Shown: in pieces, positions 38,727 through 50,834 of the stretch | Position numbering within the stretch: the first letter of the stretch is position 1 | Layout of the letters: each line of letters starts with the position of its first letter | Assembly: GCA_023376005.1 (NCBI GenBank) | Contig: CM042148.1 | Location: forward strand, 69,458,739-69,522,738 | From: Doryteuthis pealeii | Taxonomy: Eukaryota > Mollusca > Cephalopoda > Myopsida > Loliginidae | DNA: 64,000 bases | Reading direction: 5' to 3' | Made by a program: the position numbers and the translations under genes | Notes under the pieces: generated by a model | Database searches by the model: none | Seen by the model: only the letters and a program-made list of their open reading frames with translations | What the model was told of the DNA's origin: nothing

Positions 38727-38889
38727 AATCGAAAACTTAACGGACCTAAATTCCACCATCGATGAAAGAAAAAAAAGACCAAAATCAGGGAATTAACCAA
38801 ATTTAATGAAATTTTCAGTGTTGAATATTATGAAAAAAAGAATATATGCATCAGTATTTTATTTAAACAACTTTTTACATTTTTTAAGG
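38727..38889 (+). mobile_element. TTAA-type MITE, truncated by assembly gap
   Basis: Left arm (AACTTAACGGACCTAAATTC, CAGGGAATTAACCAAATTTA, TTTTCAGTGTTGA) as in 50835-51000; the rest is lost at the gap. Confidence 0.7.
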
Positions 38890-38900
38890 ATCTCTCTCCC

Positions 38901-39000
38901 NNNNNNNNNNNNNNNNNNNNNNNNNNNNNNNNNNNNNNNNNNNNNNNNNNNNNNNNNNNNNNNNNNNNNNNNNNNNNNNNNNNNNNNNNNNNNNNNNNNN
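38901..39000. other. Assembly gap, exactly 100 N
   Basis: A run of exactly 100 N, the conventional placeholder for a gap of unknown size. Open frames crossing it are meaningless. Sequence to the right up to about 51 kb shows many small indels against copy A and related repeats. Confidence 0.99.
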
Positions 39001-39283
39001 AAAAAAGGAGAGAGATAGAAAGAAAAATGGGACATGAAGAAAAAAGAAGAAGAAAGAAAGAAAAAATGAAAGAAGCGAAATGAAGCATGGAGAAAGGAAA
39101 GAAAGAAAGAGCGAAAAGAAATGAAGAATGTGACAAAAATAAAATAAAAAATAGCGCGTATCAAAGAAAGACAAAGAAAGAAAGAAGAAAAAGAAAGAAA
39201 GAAGAAAAGAAAGAAAAATGAGTCGTGTCAAGAGGGGAAAGAAAAATGAAGACGCGAAGTAGAATGAAAATGAAAGAAAGAAA

Positions 39284-39323
<40 letters not shown>

Positions 39324-39860
39324 GAGAAAGAAAATGCGCGTGTCAAAGAAAGGAAAGGAAAGAATGAAGACGCGAAGAAAGAAATTAATGGAATGAAGGA
39401 AAGAAAGAAAGAAAGAAAGAAAGAAGAAAATTAGGAAGAAAGAAAGAAAGAAAGAAGAAAGAAAGAAGAGGGTAAACAAAACGAAGAAGAATAGGAGCGA
39501 AGAAAAGAAAAACAAATCTATCCCTCTTGAAAAGAGTGCCTATGAAAATCACTTCACGGGACCGACAAACGATTAATCTTAAAAATTACAAAAAAATAAA
39601 ATAAAATACCAACGAAACCCACCCACCCCACCCCCCAATAAAAAGCGTGTCATCTGTCATGAAACGACACAAAGTGAATGATAGAAATGAATACATGTCT
39701 TCTTTCATCCTCCAAAACTGAAGATGAATAGCATCAACCTGATGGGCTAAAAGATAGTCGAATGAATCAGCCAGGACGGCAGAAAGGAAAAACTATTTTT
39801 CCTCATCGATTTATTCACATTCAAAACGAATGACGTCATCTTATAATGTTTAAAAAGGCT
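39001..39860. repeat. Purine (GAAA)n tract, then unassigned
   Basis: 39001-39520 is GAAA-rich with interspersed GCGAAG and GCGTGTCAAAG units. 39521-39860 shows no recognised feature. Confidence 0.75.
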
Positions 39861-39990
39861 TCTCTTTGGCTCAGCGGCGAGGGCGCTGGGCAGCGGCCGC
39901 GGGAGCCGACGGCCGTGGTAGCGGCGGTCGTGGTAGGGCGGTCGTGGTAGCGACTGACGCTCATATCCCGCCTGGAAGGCCTACAAGTTG
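39861..39990 (+). repeat. GC-rich, possibly tRNA-related segment with internal repeats
   Basis: CTTTGGCTCAGCGGCGAGGG fits a polymerase III A box. It is followed by GGCCGCGGGAGCCGACGGCC and three imperfect GGCGGTCGTGGTAG units, then TGACGCTCATATCCCGCC in B-box position. The only strongly GC-rich part of the window. Could be an expanded SINE head. Confidence 0.4.
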
Positions 39991-40248
39991 TTAATTGCTA
40001 TTAATAACTGCTACATAACTGTTGTCGGTTAAAACAAACGAATGACAGTTGAACATCGATGGAATTTGGTTTGGGGGGTTTGAATAGTATGGCTTGGTCG
40101 AAATTGAGGTAGGAATGAATTAGTTAAAAAGTGGGAAGTGATTAGTTGAAGAGGGCCGAAATAGTGGATGGGAACGGTATGAATGAAATATGATAAAAAT
40201 AAAGATAGACGTGAAGACCATCAAGGGCAAATAAAGATCGATAAGAAC

Positions 40249-40322
<74 letters not shown>

Positions 40323-40500
40323 GAGGAGAGAGGAGAGAGAAAATAGATGAATAAGATATATAGATTACACGGACAGTCATGATACATACATACATACATA
40401 ATTATATACACACTTATATATATAATTTAGATATATAATTTTCTTAAACAGGCATATATAATATATAATATATAGAGAGAGAGAGAGAGAGGTGAGAGAG
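39991..40500. repeat. Unassigned, then (TA)n(GA)n
   Basis: 39991-40250 unassigned; (TA)n 40252-40302 and (GA)n 40303-40345; CATA repeats near 40385; GA tract 40470-40505. Confidence 0.7.
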
Positions 40501-41226
40501 AGACAGCCCGAGAACACACGTAGTGTTTAACCAAATCACACTATCAGGAATAAAATTCATTTTGGAAATAAACTGACAGGTTTTGGGTGAACACATAAAT
40601 ACCTAAATAAAACGAATAAACAAACAAGGCAATCCCGAAAAATTTGAAAAAATTCAACTTCGTCCCATACATATATTATCTTAATGAACGAAAGATATAT
40701 AAAGATCCAGTTGAAGACACTTGGACACTTTAAAATGATTTTCAAAAAAATGGATTTGACTACGTCACTTATAGAAAGGGAACAGTCAACTCTTTAGAAA
40801 ACTTTTTTTTAAACTTTCTAAAAAACTTTGAATCTGGATATGACCAAAGGTCAAAAACTAATTGAGAACAAAAGTTATAACACAAAAATAAATATTCCTA
40901 TTTGACTTATCACTTTTGTTCATCTTGGTCTATTTGCTAGTGAAAACAGGAAAAGACTCACTAGCTGATACCTCGCTTTAGCCCCCACCCCTTGCTCGAC
41001 GGCTGTACCATTTTTCTTTTTTCTTTTTTTTTTTTTTTACTTTTTACCTGTATGATGGGATTATTTCAAAAGTTCACTATCCTATTCATCTCAGAACATT
41101 TCTATTCAAATAAGTTATTATTATGTCATCTGAGTCATTTCTCTCATTTATATATAACTCCGTTTTTTGTAGCTTTGATTCGCAGAGTGGAAGTCCGCTT
41201 GGTCAGTTTTACAGTAGTCAAAGAGA

Positions 41227-41269
<43 letters not shown>

Positions 41270-41950
41270 GAGAGGTATATAAGTATATATTCGATTGTGC
41301 AAAAATAAGGAAAAGTAATTTATTTAAATAACTAGTTTTCAATAAATTAGAACAATTTACAATTTTATCGCTAATAGTGAAATTAATCAAATCATTCGAA
41401 TATAGAAAGGAAAAGAAAATTTTAAAAAAATAACCCGCAAGTGAATTTGCTCACGCGAAAGACTAAAATGAGATTAGCGTTTGTATAGCGTGAGAGAGAG
41501 AAGGTGAACGGAGGGGGAAAGGTGAAAACAAAAATAAAAATTCAAAAATGAACTTTTTTGGTTTGAGGCAAGGTAAATCGTGGCGTTATACGTTCATAAC
41601 TTACTGCTGAAAAATGTTTTATGCAAATTTAATACCCCAACTACGGTTGGCTGCAATCTTCTTCTGTGCGGCTTAAATTGGTCATTCTATGTTAGCTTTG
41701 AATAAAAGACCGAAAGGGAAATAAGAGACCGAATAACAACAATAGACTTATATTTGAAAAAAAAAGGTCACTTTGTAAATCTATACCTGGGAATATTTTT
41801 GGATTTTAACAATGTCTTCTAAATCGGATTTCAATTGCGAGAGAATATTCATGCTTTCAAATATTATCCAAAAATGGAGCAATATTCACCAACAGATCTT
41901 TAGTAGAGAACTGTCTTTAACAAACTTGTATATCTGAATAAGTGTTAGCA
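40501..41950. other. Unassigned sequence with one TA tract
   Basis: No gene family recognised. (TA)n at 41230-41270. 40920-40985 holds a decayed SINE-A scrap (TGGTCTATTTGCTAGTGAAA). Confidence 0.4.
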
Positions 41951-41970
41951 GCACAACTGTTATAATAATA

Positions 41971-42002
<32 letters not shown>

Positions 42003-42111
42003 TAGTTGAATCAGCTGGAATACTCAGGAGAGTCCTGGAGACGCTGAGGAGACTTGTTATCACTCAAACCCCAATGATAGACCGATCAGCTTTACGCTGA
42101 TGTGAAAACTA

Positions 42112-42142
<31 letters not shown>

Positions 42143-42540
42143 GGTGGGGAAAGAAAAACAGAACAAAGGGGAAAAGAGAACTTGTCAACAGGTCAGATTT
42201 TTGCAGTTTCCAGCATATCACTGATCAAAATGAAAGAAAACGAAAAAAGAGAGACAAATACCTAGACCTTGCCAGAGAAATTTTAAAAAAAAACTGTGGA
42301 ATCTGAAGGGTGAAAGTGATACAATTGTAGTTGGTGCACTTGAACGGTCCTTAAAAGTTTAGAAAATGACTAGAGGAACTGGAAATCAGAGGTGAAGAAT
42401 GAGACCATCCAGAGAACATTACTGTTAAATCGGCTAGAATTACTCAAAAATCTTTGAAGACGTAAGGACAACTTGCTTGTTCCTCAGCTCCAAGTGAAAG
42501 ACCGAGTAGCTCAGGCGCTAGTATGAAAAACTCTCAAATG
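41951..42540 (+). mobile_element. Two LINE 3' fragments in (AAT)n
   Basis: 42004-42113 is a LINE terminus (GGAATACTCAGGAGAGTCCT, GGAGACTTGTTATCACTCA, then (AAT)n). 42144-42540 is a second copy (GAGAACTTGTCAACAGGTCA, CCTAGACCTTGCCAGAGAAA, ATACAATTGTAGTTGGTGCA, AACTTGCTTGTTCCTCAGC). Both have many single-base indels, consistent with poor sequence quality on this side of the gap. Confidence 0.7.
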
Positions 42541-42700
42541 ATAATCGATATCAGGCGAACAACGAGGAGTCATCCTCTTTTCGCTGATTAGAGCGATTTG
42601 TTTTTGCTGAGGTGGGCGCCCAACCGACCATCAGCTCTTAGGTGATTTATCGATCAGATCAGATTACCAGACCGTGGCACACATGCGTTAGTTGGCGCAA
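42541..42700 (-). mobile_element. SINE-A, degraded
   Basis: TCCTCTTTTCGCTGATTAGA, TTTGTTTTTGCTGAGGTGG and CCGACCATCAGCTCTTAGGT form a decayed reverse SINE-A of the subfamily with AGATCAGATTACC. Confidence 0.55.
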
Positions 42701-44270
42701 CATTCTAACTACTACTACTACTATAATAATAATAATAATAAATAATGATGCCCTTGGAACAAGCCCTCCATCCCCAACCCCCAAAAATAGGATAAAAAAG
42801 ACTGGGTGAGCCTAAATCCGTGAAGGGATTTCAAACCGTCAGACGACATCACTGACGCAGATCACTAGATACTGAGTGGAGTCCCTGGAAGCCAGAGGAT
42901 AGATAGTTAGATATTAAACAGAACAAGTAGGATAAATATAATAGAAAAGAAGATAGATAGATAGAAGATTAGATAGATAACAGGTTTAAAACTGTCATCA
43001 TCGATACTGTCTCTGCTTTTCTCCTGTTCTGCCTAATGATATAAGTGTCTAGAGGAGGGCAGAGACTAAAACCCGTATTGTTGAATTACTATAATCGGCC
43101 GTAGATAATTTCTTAAATACACTGAAGCCAAGCCGAGGGGGACTGAAATAGCAACGGTGAAGCAAGGGCGCTTGTATTCTCATCTCTAACTTTAAATCTA
43201 ACCATCTCTGTCTCTGTCTCTGTCTCTGTCTCTGCCCTCTTCTCTCATACATACACATACAATGCGTATATACATGCATACAACACGAAATACTATCTAA
43301 TCTATCTATTTCTCTCCTATTAATTTCCCCGCTCTCTTTACATCTCATAATATCTCTCTATCTCTTTACATCTCACTCACGCACGTACAGTCTCTCTCTC
43401 TCTCTCTCTCTCTCTCCTCTCTCTCTCCTCTTCTCTCTCACCTCTCTATCTTCTCTCTCCTCTGCTCTCTCTCATATCTATCTATCTATCTATCTCTCAC
43501 ACACACATTCACACACAAGCACATACACATATATCTCTATACACATACACACTAATCTCTCTCTGTACATCTCTCCTCTCTCTCTCTCTCTCCTCATCCT
43601 CTCTCTCTTCTCTCTCTCTCTCACTCTCTCTCTTTACATCCCTTTTGCACACAATTCTCTATTTATCTATCTATATTTATTTTTTACATCTTTCTTTCTT
43701 TTTACATAATCTCCCCTCTCTCTCTCTCTTCTCTCTCTCTCTTAATCTCCCCTCTCATCTTCTCTCTCTCTTCTCTCTCTCTCCTCTCTCGTCTTTCTCA
43801 CACACAGAGAATATATATCCCTCACAACACATCTCTCTTTCTCTTTCTCTCTCACTCTTTACATCTCTTTCAACACACACACACACACAATCTCTCTTTA
43901 TATCTCTGTATCTTTCTACCCTCTCTCTCCATATCCGTTAAACCTAATCTCTCTCCCCCACTCCCTCTCTATCGACGTCCACCTCCCCCCTCTCTTGCTA
44001 TTTTGGTCGTACAGATATGCAGTACAACCACTCGTGACCTACATTGATACCTGGCTTCAAATAATTGGGTATAAAATCATATATTGTTCAGTAACATGTG
44101 AAATTAATTCCACTATTACAGTAATATGATCACTAGCAAAATGGTAAAAAAATACTACCCGACTCGATACAATAAGTCAGGCAAAGGACACATCAATTAT
44201 GTGCATGGCTATCAAAAAAAAGCGGTCTAAGTTTACGTAAACTTATAGACATAGTAATTTGTAGTTTTAT
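42701..44270. repeat. AAT tract, unassigned, long (CT)n-rich region
   Basis: ACT/AAT at 42708-42755; 42756-43194 unassigned with a small GATA tract; 43195-43985 is CT-rich with CA and TCTA interruptions; 43986-44270 unassigned. Confidence 0.6.
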
Positions 44271-44656
44271 TATCGGACTAGGAAACTTGTGGTTTCTAGA
44301 TGAAACAATTCGATACAAAATGGAGAAATAGGAGTAAAAGACTATGTTGCGCCAGTATTCCAGGAGAGTAAGGCCATGATTATCAGTATTTAATATCTTT
44401 GCGTTTTACGTTAGAAATGGACGACCCCTGTCACTATTGAGCACCCAACCAACGAGCATTAGAAAATACGAATTATAAATTTGTAGCCAACAATTATGTC
44501 TTATTCAAACAAAACTGCAAACACTTATTTTTTTCTTTTCTTTTTTTCTTTTTAATGCGAGTTTGTGCATGTTTTGCTTGACTTATACACTAGCTTGAGT
44601 ATATGATCATTTAGGGTCAGACGTGATGCAGCTAGACTTTGTATTCGTATACACTG

Positions 44657-44660
<4 letters not shown>

Positions 44661-44699
<39 letters not shown>

Positions 44700-45561
44700 A
44701 AAAATACCTTAATTTAATGAGTAATAAAAATAAAGTATGATCAAATATAAGGTATTTTGTGATCTTTGAGTACTAGTTTAATTAATGGAAAAATACTTAT
44801 TTAATTGAGTAAAAAATAAAGTATGGATCAAATATAAGGTGATTTTTTGTGGATCTTTAAGTACTATTTAATTAAATGGAAAAATACCTTATTTATTGAG
44901 TAAAAAATAAAAGTATGGATCATATAAGGTATTTTGTGATCTTTAAAGTACTATTTAATTAATGGAAAAATACCTTATTTAATGAGTAATAAAAATAAAG
45001 TATGGATCAAATATAAGGTATTTTGTGATCTTTAAGTACTAATTTAATTAATGGAAATACCTTATTAATTGAGTAAAAAATAAAGTATGGATCAAATATA
45101 AGGTTTTTGTGATCTTTAAGTACTATTTTAATTATGGAAAAAATACTTATTTTTATTTTGAGTAATTAAAAATAAAGTATGATCAAATATAAGGTATTTT
45201 GTGATCTTTAAGTACAGTTTAATTAATGGAAAAAATACCTTATTTAATTGAGTAATAAAAATAAAGTATGGATCGAATATAGGTATTTTGCGATCTTAAG
45301 TACTAGTTTAATTAATGGAAAAAATACCTTATTTAATTGAGTAATAAAAATAAAGTAATGGATCGAATATAAGGTATTTGTGATCTTTAAGGTACTAGTT
45401 TAATTAATGGAAAATACCTTATTTAATTGAGAAAAAAAATTATGGATCAAATATAATTTTCTTTTTTACTCAATTAAATAAGGTATTTTTTCCATTAATT
45501 AAACTAGTACTTATATATATATATATATATAATATTATATATATATAATATATATATATAT
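44661..45561. repeat. 88-bp minisatellite, 9 units, (TA)n-bounded
   Basis: Units start at about 44698, 44787, 44878, 44964, 45053, 45136, 45228, 45317 and 45409, ending in an inverted partial unit (about 45450-45512). Same repeat as 33007-33531. Confidence 0.9.
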
Positions 45562-45596
45562 TCCAGACCGTTTATCATTCTAGGGAAATTATAAAC

Positions 45597-46085
45597 AAGG
45601 TTCCTAGTTCTATTACAGGCCATCGCCAACTCAGCGTATGAGTAGCACAGGGAATTGTGTGGTAAAGTAAGGATGGTAGTATCCTGATAAGTGGTGGGCG
45701 CTCCACCTTGGTCTAGCGCTTGTGAAAAGGGGATAGACCCCTCGCTGATTGGCTGATACCGACTTTAGGCCACCCCGACGACTTTACTTTACTTATATAT
45801 ATAGTTGTGTGTCTTAAAAAAAAACTATGTCAACTTGATAACCTGACTCATTACTTCGATGATTACAGACTATGTCTCGTGGGAAATCACGGCATGAAGC
45901 CGAACAACGTTGAAGTCTACAATTTAATTGATATAATCAATAATGCATAAAACTAGTAGGACCTGTGGATATACCACAGTAGGATAATTTAATTATTACA
46001 ACGCTTGAATATGTTTACTTAAGAGCTATTGCCTAATGCTCAATATGTAAAAAGTATAATAATCTTGATTTAACTCTCCGACACT
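45597..46085 (+). mobile_element. SINE-A and repeat K (copy B)
   Basis: SINE-A body 45597-45797 and repeat K 45958-46085, matching 33617-33820 and 33987-34120. Confidence 0.75.
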
Positions 46086-46441
46086 CTTTCTTAAAAGGGG
46101 GTGTTGTGAAATATTTACATTGATTTGCCGATAAAAATCGGGGGGGGGGATATGTTTAAAATATCTACATTAATTTACCGACAAAAAACTGACAAAAACA
46201 CGACTTGGAAAATATTTAAGTTGGACTGGAAAGATAAATATTACCAAAATATATTCCATAATTAACAATTTCAACATTACAAATAAAACAAATATGTAAC
46301 TTCTTTCTTTTTTTTTTCAGTTCATTTTAAGTTTACGTTGGGCATTTAAGTGACGCAAAACCATTTGGAATGTGCAAAATATCTTAATATGTAAAAAGTA
46401 TAATAATCTTGATTTAACTCTCTCTCCCACTCTTCTTTTTT

Positions 46442-46473
<32 letters not shown>

Positions 46474-46555
46474 TTCCTTTTTTCATTACGTTCGATTGAA
46501 ACAGATTAGCGTTTATTTTAACTTTCGTTTATCATTCTAGGGAAAATTATGATGT

Positions 46556-46790
46556 ATTCGGGTTAGCTCAGTCGGTAGAGCGTTCGGCTAGAAACCACAA
46601 TACCGGCTCTCGCCAACTCAGCGTATGAGTAGCACAGGGATCTGTGCGGTAAAGTAAGGAGCTGATGGTAGGTGTGGCGCTCCACCCCAGACGCTAAAAT
46701 AATCTCCTTGGTCTAGCGCTAGTGAAAAGGGGATAGACTCGCTCGCTGATTGGCTGATACCGACTACAGGCCACCGTGACGACTTACTTA
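46556..46790 (+). mobile_element. SINE-A (copy B)
   Basis: Counterpart of 34570-34805, with TCGGTAGAGCGTTCGGC intact where copy A has TAGTGCG. Confidence 0.8.
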
Positions 46791-46843
46791 CTACTATTCT
46801 AGGGAAAAAGGTCTAAGAAGAAAATGTGTCTAGTAGTATTAGT

Positions 46844-47470
46844 TGGTTTGGTTTGGTTTCTTTGATTAATGACATATCAACCTTTGAGGGTTATTCAATG
46901 CCAAAGCCACCCTTAGATGGAGGGATGGGGAATCCATACCTTTCCCAAGAAATGTATCCGAAAATGAGCATAATAGCGCGATTGGAGTTTGAACTTGCTT
47001 GCTTCGATACCGCAGTTTAGAACGTTAGCCACTCTACCATCACTGCGATCCTACCGTAAGCCGCTGGTGATTAGCTTATTATAATTGAGCAAAAGGACTC
47101 AGATTACAATAATAATAAGACAGCGTTAACTGGTGCTCTTTCATTGGAGTCTGAGTAAAAACAAGTCTCTTTAGGTCTCCAGGACTCTTCTGGTCTGTTT
47201 GAAACCGTGTCGCCATTGTAAGGGCTCTCTCACCACTGCGATCCTACCGTAAACTGCTGATGGTTAGTTCATTATGATTGAACACAAGGACTCAAATTAC
47301 AATAATAACATGACTTTATTTGAATAGAAAAGAGTTCTAAGGTGAATAGATAGTGAACTTTTAAATATCCCTCATACAGGTAAAAAAAATACCAAGAAAA
47401 TTTGGTACAGCCGTGGAGGAAATTTGGTGGGCAGAAAGTTAAGCAAGTTAAAGGTTTTCTAAGGAAAATA
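46844..47470. repeat. RP600-like tail, repeat H and LINE end (copy B)
   Basis: 46844-47035 counterpart of 34843-35085, with a ~30-bp deletion in the middle. 47106-47212 reversed LINE end. 47225-47470 repeat H, slightly fuller than copy A. Confidence 0.65.
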
Positions 47471-47664
47471 AACACCAGTCAGTTTTTAAGCATTTATCTT
47501 TCTCTCGTTTAACTTTTAAATGTCATTTTTTGGACAAGAGAGTCATTGGCAATGAAAAATGAATGAATTACGAAAATTTAGAATTAAAAAAATTAAGTGT
47601 AGTGTAACCACTACACTACAGAGACTCTCCAGCAGAAATAGTATGTATTTTCTTAACCCCTCCG

Positions 47665-48553
47665 CCACGGGCAGTATTTAACAGAATGCCAACTTTTGAG
47701 TGGAGTACAGCTGGTTTGAATTCAGTTCCTTCTCCTAGATTGATAATCTAACCAAGATTAAAGAACTCAGTTTGTTCTATTTACCCATAGCTGGAGGGAG
47801 AAGAGATGGATTCATTCCTTTCCCAAAGGCATTTGCACGAAGTGAAACGCAAACAGCCTCGTCCTTGATTTGAACACGAATCAAAAGATTTTTTCATTCC
47901 CATCGTATTCCTTTTTATCCTTACTTTTTTTCACTTTTTTATCCATCTGTCTTTCTTTCTTTCTTTTTCTTTCTTTTTTATTTTTCATTCATATCTTTCT
48001 TGCTTTCTTTTCTTTCTCTTTTTCCTTGTTCTCTTCTTTCTTTATTTCTTTCTTCTTTCTTTCTTTCTCTTTTTCATCATTCCCCTTTTCCGCTTTTCAT
48101 TTTCGTCTTTCTTTCCTTTTTTTATCCATCTCATCTTTCTTTCTTCTTCGTTTTTTCGTTTTTTTTCTCTTTTTCCTTCCCATCTTTCTTTCTCCTTTTC
48201 ACCATTTCTTTTCTTTCTTTCTTTCTTTCTTATTTCTTTCTTTCTTTTTTCGTTTTCTTTCTCTTTTTCCTTACCATCTTTCTATCTCCTTTTCACCCAT
48301 TTCTTTCTTTCTTTTCCTTCTCTTCATTTATCTTTTCTTCCTTCTTTTCTTTATTTCTTTTATTCACTCTTGCTCTTTTCATCGTTTTTCTTATCTCTTT
48401 CTCCTTCTATTCATCTCCCCCCCCTCTCTCTCTCTCTCATTTTTTGCTTCTATCTTTTTCATTTTCTTTTTCCTTCTCTTTTTATCGTTTTCTTTCTTTC
48501 TTTCTTTCTTTCTCTCGCAAACATAAATATATATGTATATTTTATGCATGCAT

Positions 48554-48597
<44 letters not shown>

Positions 48598-48610
48598 CCA
48601 CACCGGTACG
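47665..48610. repeat. SINE-B, pyrimidine tract and (CA)n (copy B)
   Basis: Reverse SINE-B 47665-47885; (TTTC)n tract 47905-48520; (CA)n 48557-48600. Long open frames here are artefacts. Confidence 0.8.
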
Positions 48611-48954
48611 TTCAATCTCACCCTAAATAAACAAACCAATCCGGGTGGAAAACGGATCGTACGGAGCGATTTGTTTGTGAGGTCAAATGACGTAAAATTT
48701 TTGACTATCTGCGGATTTCATCAAACCAGTTATGTATTTAAAAGAAAATTAACCGAGCAATGTCAAGGCCGTTTTGCTGTCAGCATAAACATACACACCT
48801 TCCCGCGCATTTTCTCACGCTATGAAAGCGAGGCTGGAGCCAATTTGAACGTAAAGAAAATATTCCTTAACGGGAAAGAAAAAAAAAGAAAATCTTACAG
48901 TAAATCCCCACTCCCCCACAAAAAAGTGCGGTTGGGAGGACAGAGCGAAAGAAA

Positions 48955-49198
48955 GTAAAGTAGACTTAATGGCTTATTGTCGGTATCAGCTGGACAGCGA
49001 AGGAGTCTATCCCCTTTTCACTATCGCTAAACCAGGGAGATCGTTTTTGCGTCTGAGGTGGTGCGCCATACCTACCATCATCTCCCAGCTTTACCGCACA
49101 GATCCAAGTTGTGATACTCATGCACTGAATTCGATATGGGCGAAGTCCGGTATCGAACCCTGAACGTTGTGGTTCCTGGCTGAGCTAAACCGGCCCTT
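48955..49198 (-). mobile_element. SINE-A (copy B)
   Basis: Counterpart of 37007-37250, with the body GATCCAAGTTGTGATACTCA. Confidence 0.8.
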
Positions 49199-49529
49199 TA
49201 ATTTCTTTACTTACTCTGTTAAATATCGACTTCCAAGGCTTCTTGTTTTGGGACTATTATTTCCGGACACACTTTCCTACCAATCATTTACTTTTTGCTT
49301 TAGGATAGTAGTTTTTTAGTTGTTGCGGGGTCTCGAAGGACGTTAGTGGGGATCAAAGACGAGATGAAAAGGTGACGACAAGTTCACATCAGGAAAAAAG
49401 AAAAGTCAGACGCGTGATCACAGAAAAAATACCACTCACTTTGTTATTGATGTATCAACTTGACTCTGGACCGGTCACAAAAACACTTACCCAAACATTC
49501 GACATCAGCAGGATTCAACACAAGATCAA

Positions 49530-50165
49530 TTTTTCATTCGGAGTTTTCTTTCTCCTAGACAGGTTGTCATACCAAGGCTAAAGAGTCCAATCTATCCTAT
49601 TATGTAAACATAGCTGGAGGGAGAATAGTTGAATTCATATCTTTTTTAAAAGGTAGAGCTTTCTATCGAGGTGCAGCGGTTAGCAAGCTAGTTTCGCAGA
49701 TCCATTACAACTGAATAGCGAGTTCAATCCTCGCTGGGTGCACCACACTTGCGACCTTGTGCTACATCTTACCTATGGCGAATAGGTTGGGTAAAACCTA
49801 CCTTTACTTTGTACTAGAAGCTGCTACCCGACATCGCCTGGGTAGAAGGACAAAAAGTTAGTCTCGCAGATCCACTAGTACTGAATCGCGAGTTGGATCC
49901 TCGCAGGACGTGACAAACGGACCTAGCTACATTTACCATGTGTATAAGAGGGATTTCACATGGCGCTAATACCATTGGGAAAGGTATGAATCCTACTCTT
50001 CCTCCAGCTATGGGTAAATAGTAGGGAAGACTGGGTTCTTTAATCTTGGTTAGGCAACCGGTCTAGGAGAAGGAAAACTCTGAATTCAAATCTGTTGAAT
50101 TCCGCTTAAGAAATTGACCTTGTGTCATATCCTGCTCGTGCGGAGGGGTTGGTAAATATATATAA
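49530..50165 (+). mobile_element. SINE-B tail, SINE-C and SINE-B body
   Basis: 49530-49645 reversed SINE-B piece. 49658-49850 is the best SINE-C here: head GTGCAGCGGTTAGCAAGCTA, TTCGCAGATCCATTACAACT, B box GCGAGTTCAATCCTCGCTGG, tail TTGCGACCTTGTGCTACATC, AGGTTGGGTAAAACCTACC. 49855-49920 is a second head-like half (AGTTAGTCTCGCAGATCCAC, GAGTTGGATCCTCGCAGGA). 49958-50165 is SINE-B. Confidence 0.75.
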
Positions 50166-50167
50166 GA

Positions 50168-50525
50168 GGGACCGGGTTAGCTGAGACGGTAGAGCGTTCG
50201 GCTAGAAAACCACAAGGTTCTTAGTTCGATATCGGTCCTCGCCAACTCAGCGTATTGGTAGCACAGGGACCTGTGCGGTAAAGTAAGGAGCTGATGGTAG
50301 GTGTAGCGCTCCACCTCAGACGCAAAAAAAATTCTCTTTGGTCTAGCCCTTGTGAAAAAGGGGATAGACTCCCTCGCTGATTGGCTGATACCGACTTTAG
50401 GCCGCCCCGACGACTTTACTTTACTTATAAGTGCTACGGGAAATGTAAACAGCTTCGTCCAGAATTTGAACTCTAGTTGCTGTGTTCATTTCCAAGGACG
50501 ATAACCGTTACGTAAGGCAATTAAT
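50168..50525 (+). mobile_element. SINE-A and reversed SINE-B head (copy B)
   Basis: SINE-A 50168-50430 (ACCGGGTTAGCTGAGACGGT) and SINE-B head in reverse 50431-50525. Confidence 0.75.
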
Positions 50526-50834
50526 TTGTTCGTATTTTATTACACCTCTGGATTTTAATAGCCGACCACTGGCATCGAAAGGAAAATCACACCAATCCTT
50601 CATTGAACGCCTGGGTGATTTTTAAATAAGAAAAACGTGTCTCTTTAATAAGGTTAAATTAAACCATGATAAATAGATGCGAAAATTATTTTATTATTTA
50701 AAGGTTTACGTAATTTTTGTTTTTCAGACCTTGGTTTATTTGCTGCGTCAGTGTTCTGCAGAATGATGCTTCATAGATCATTTACCATGAAATTACTCTA
50801 TTAACCCTTACAGTAATAAAGAAAATATGGCTAA

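Larger units (their letters stand above)
32574..38889. repeat. Duplicated block, copy A
   Basis: From TATCGGACTAGGAAACTTGT to CATTTTTTAAGG, co-linear with 44271-50998. The offset grows from 11697 to 12109 through many small indels, three extra minisatellite units and an extra ~90-bp SINE-C part in copy B. Copy A stops 11 bases before an assembly gap. Confidence 0.9.

Noticed and set aside
38806..39231. Frames spanning 38901-39000
   Set aside because: They cross the N gap.
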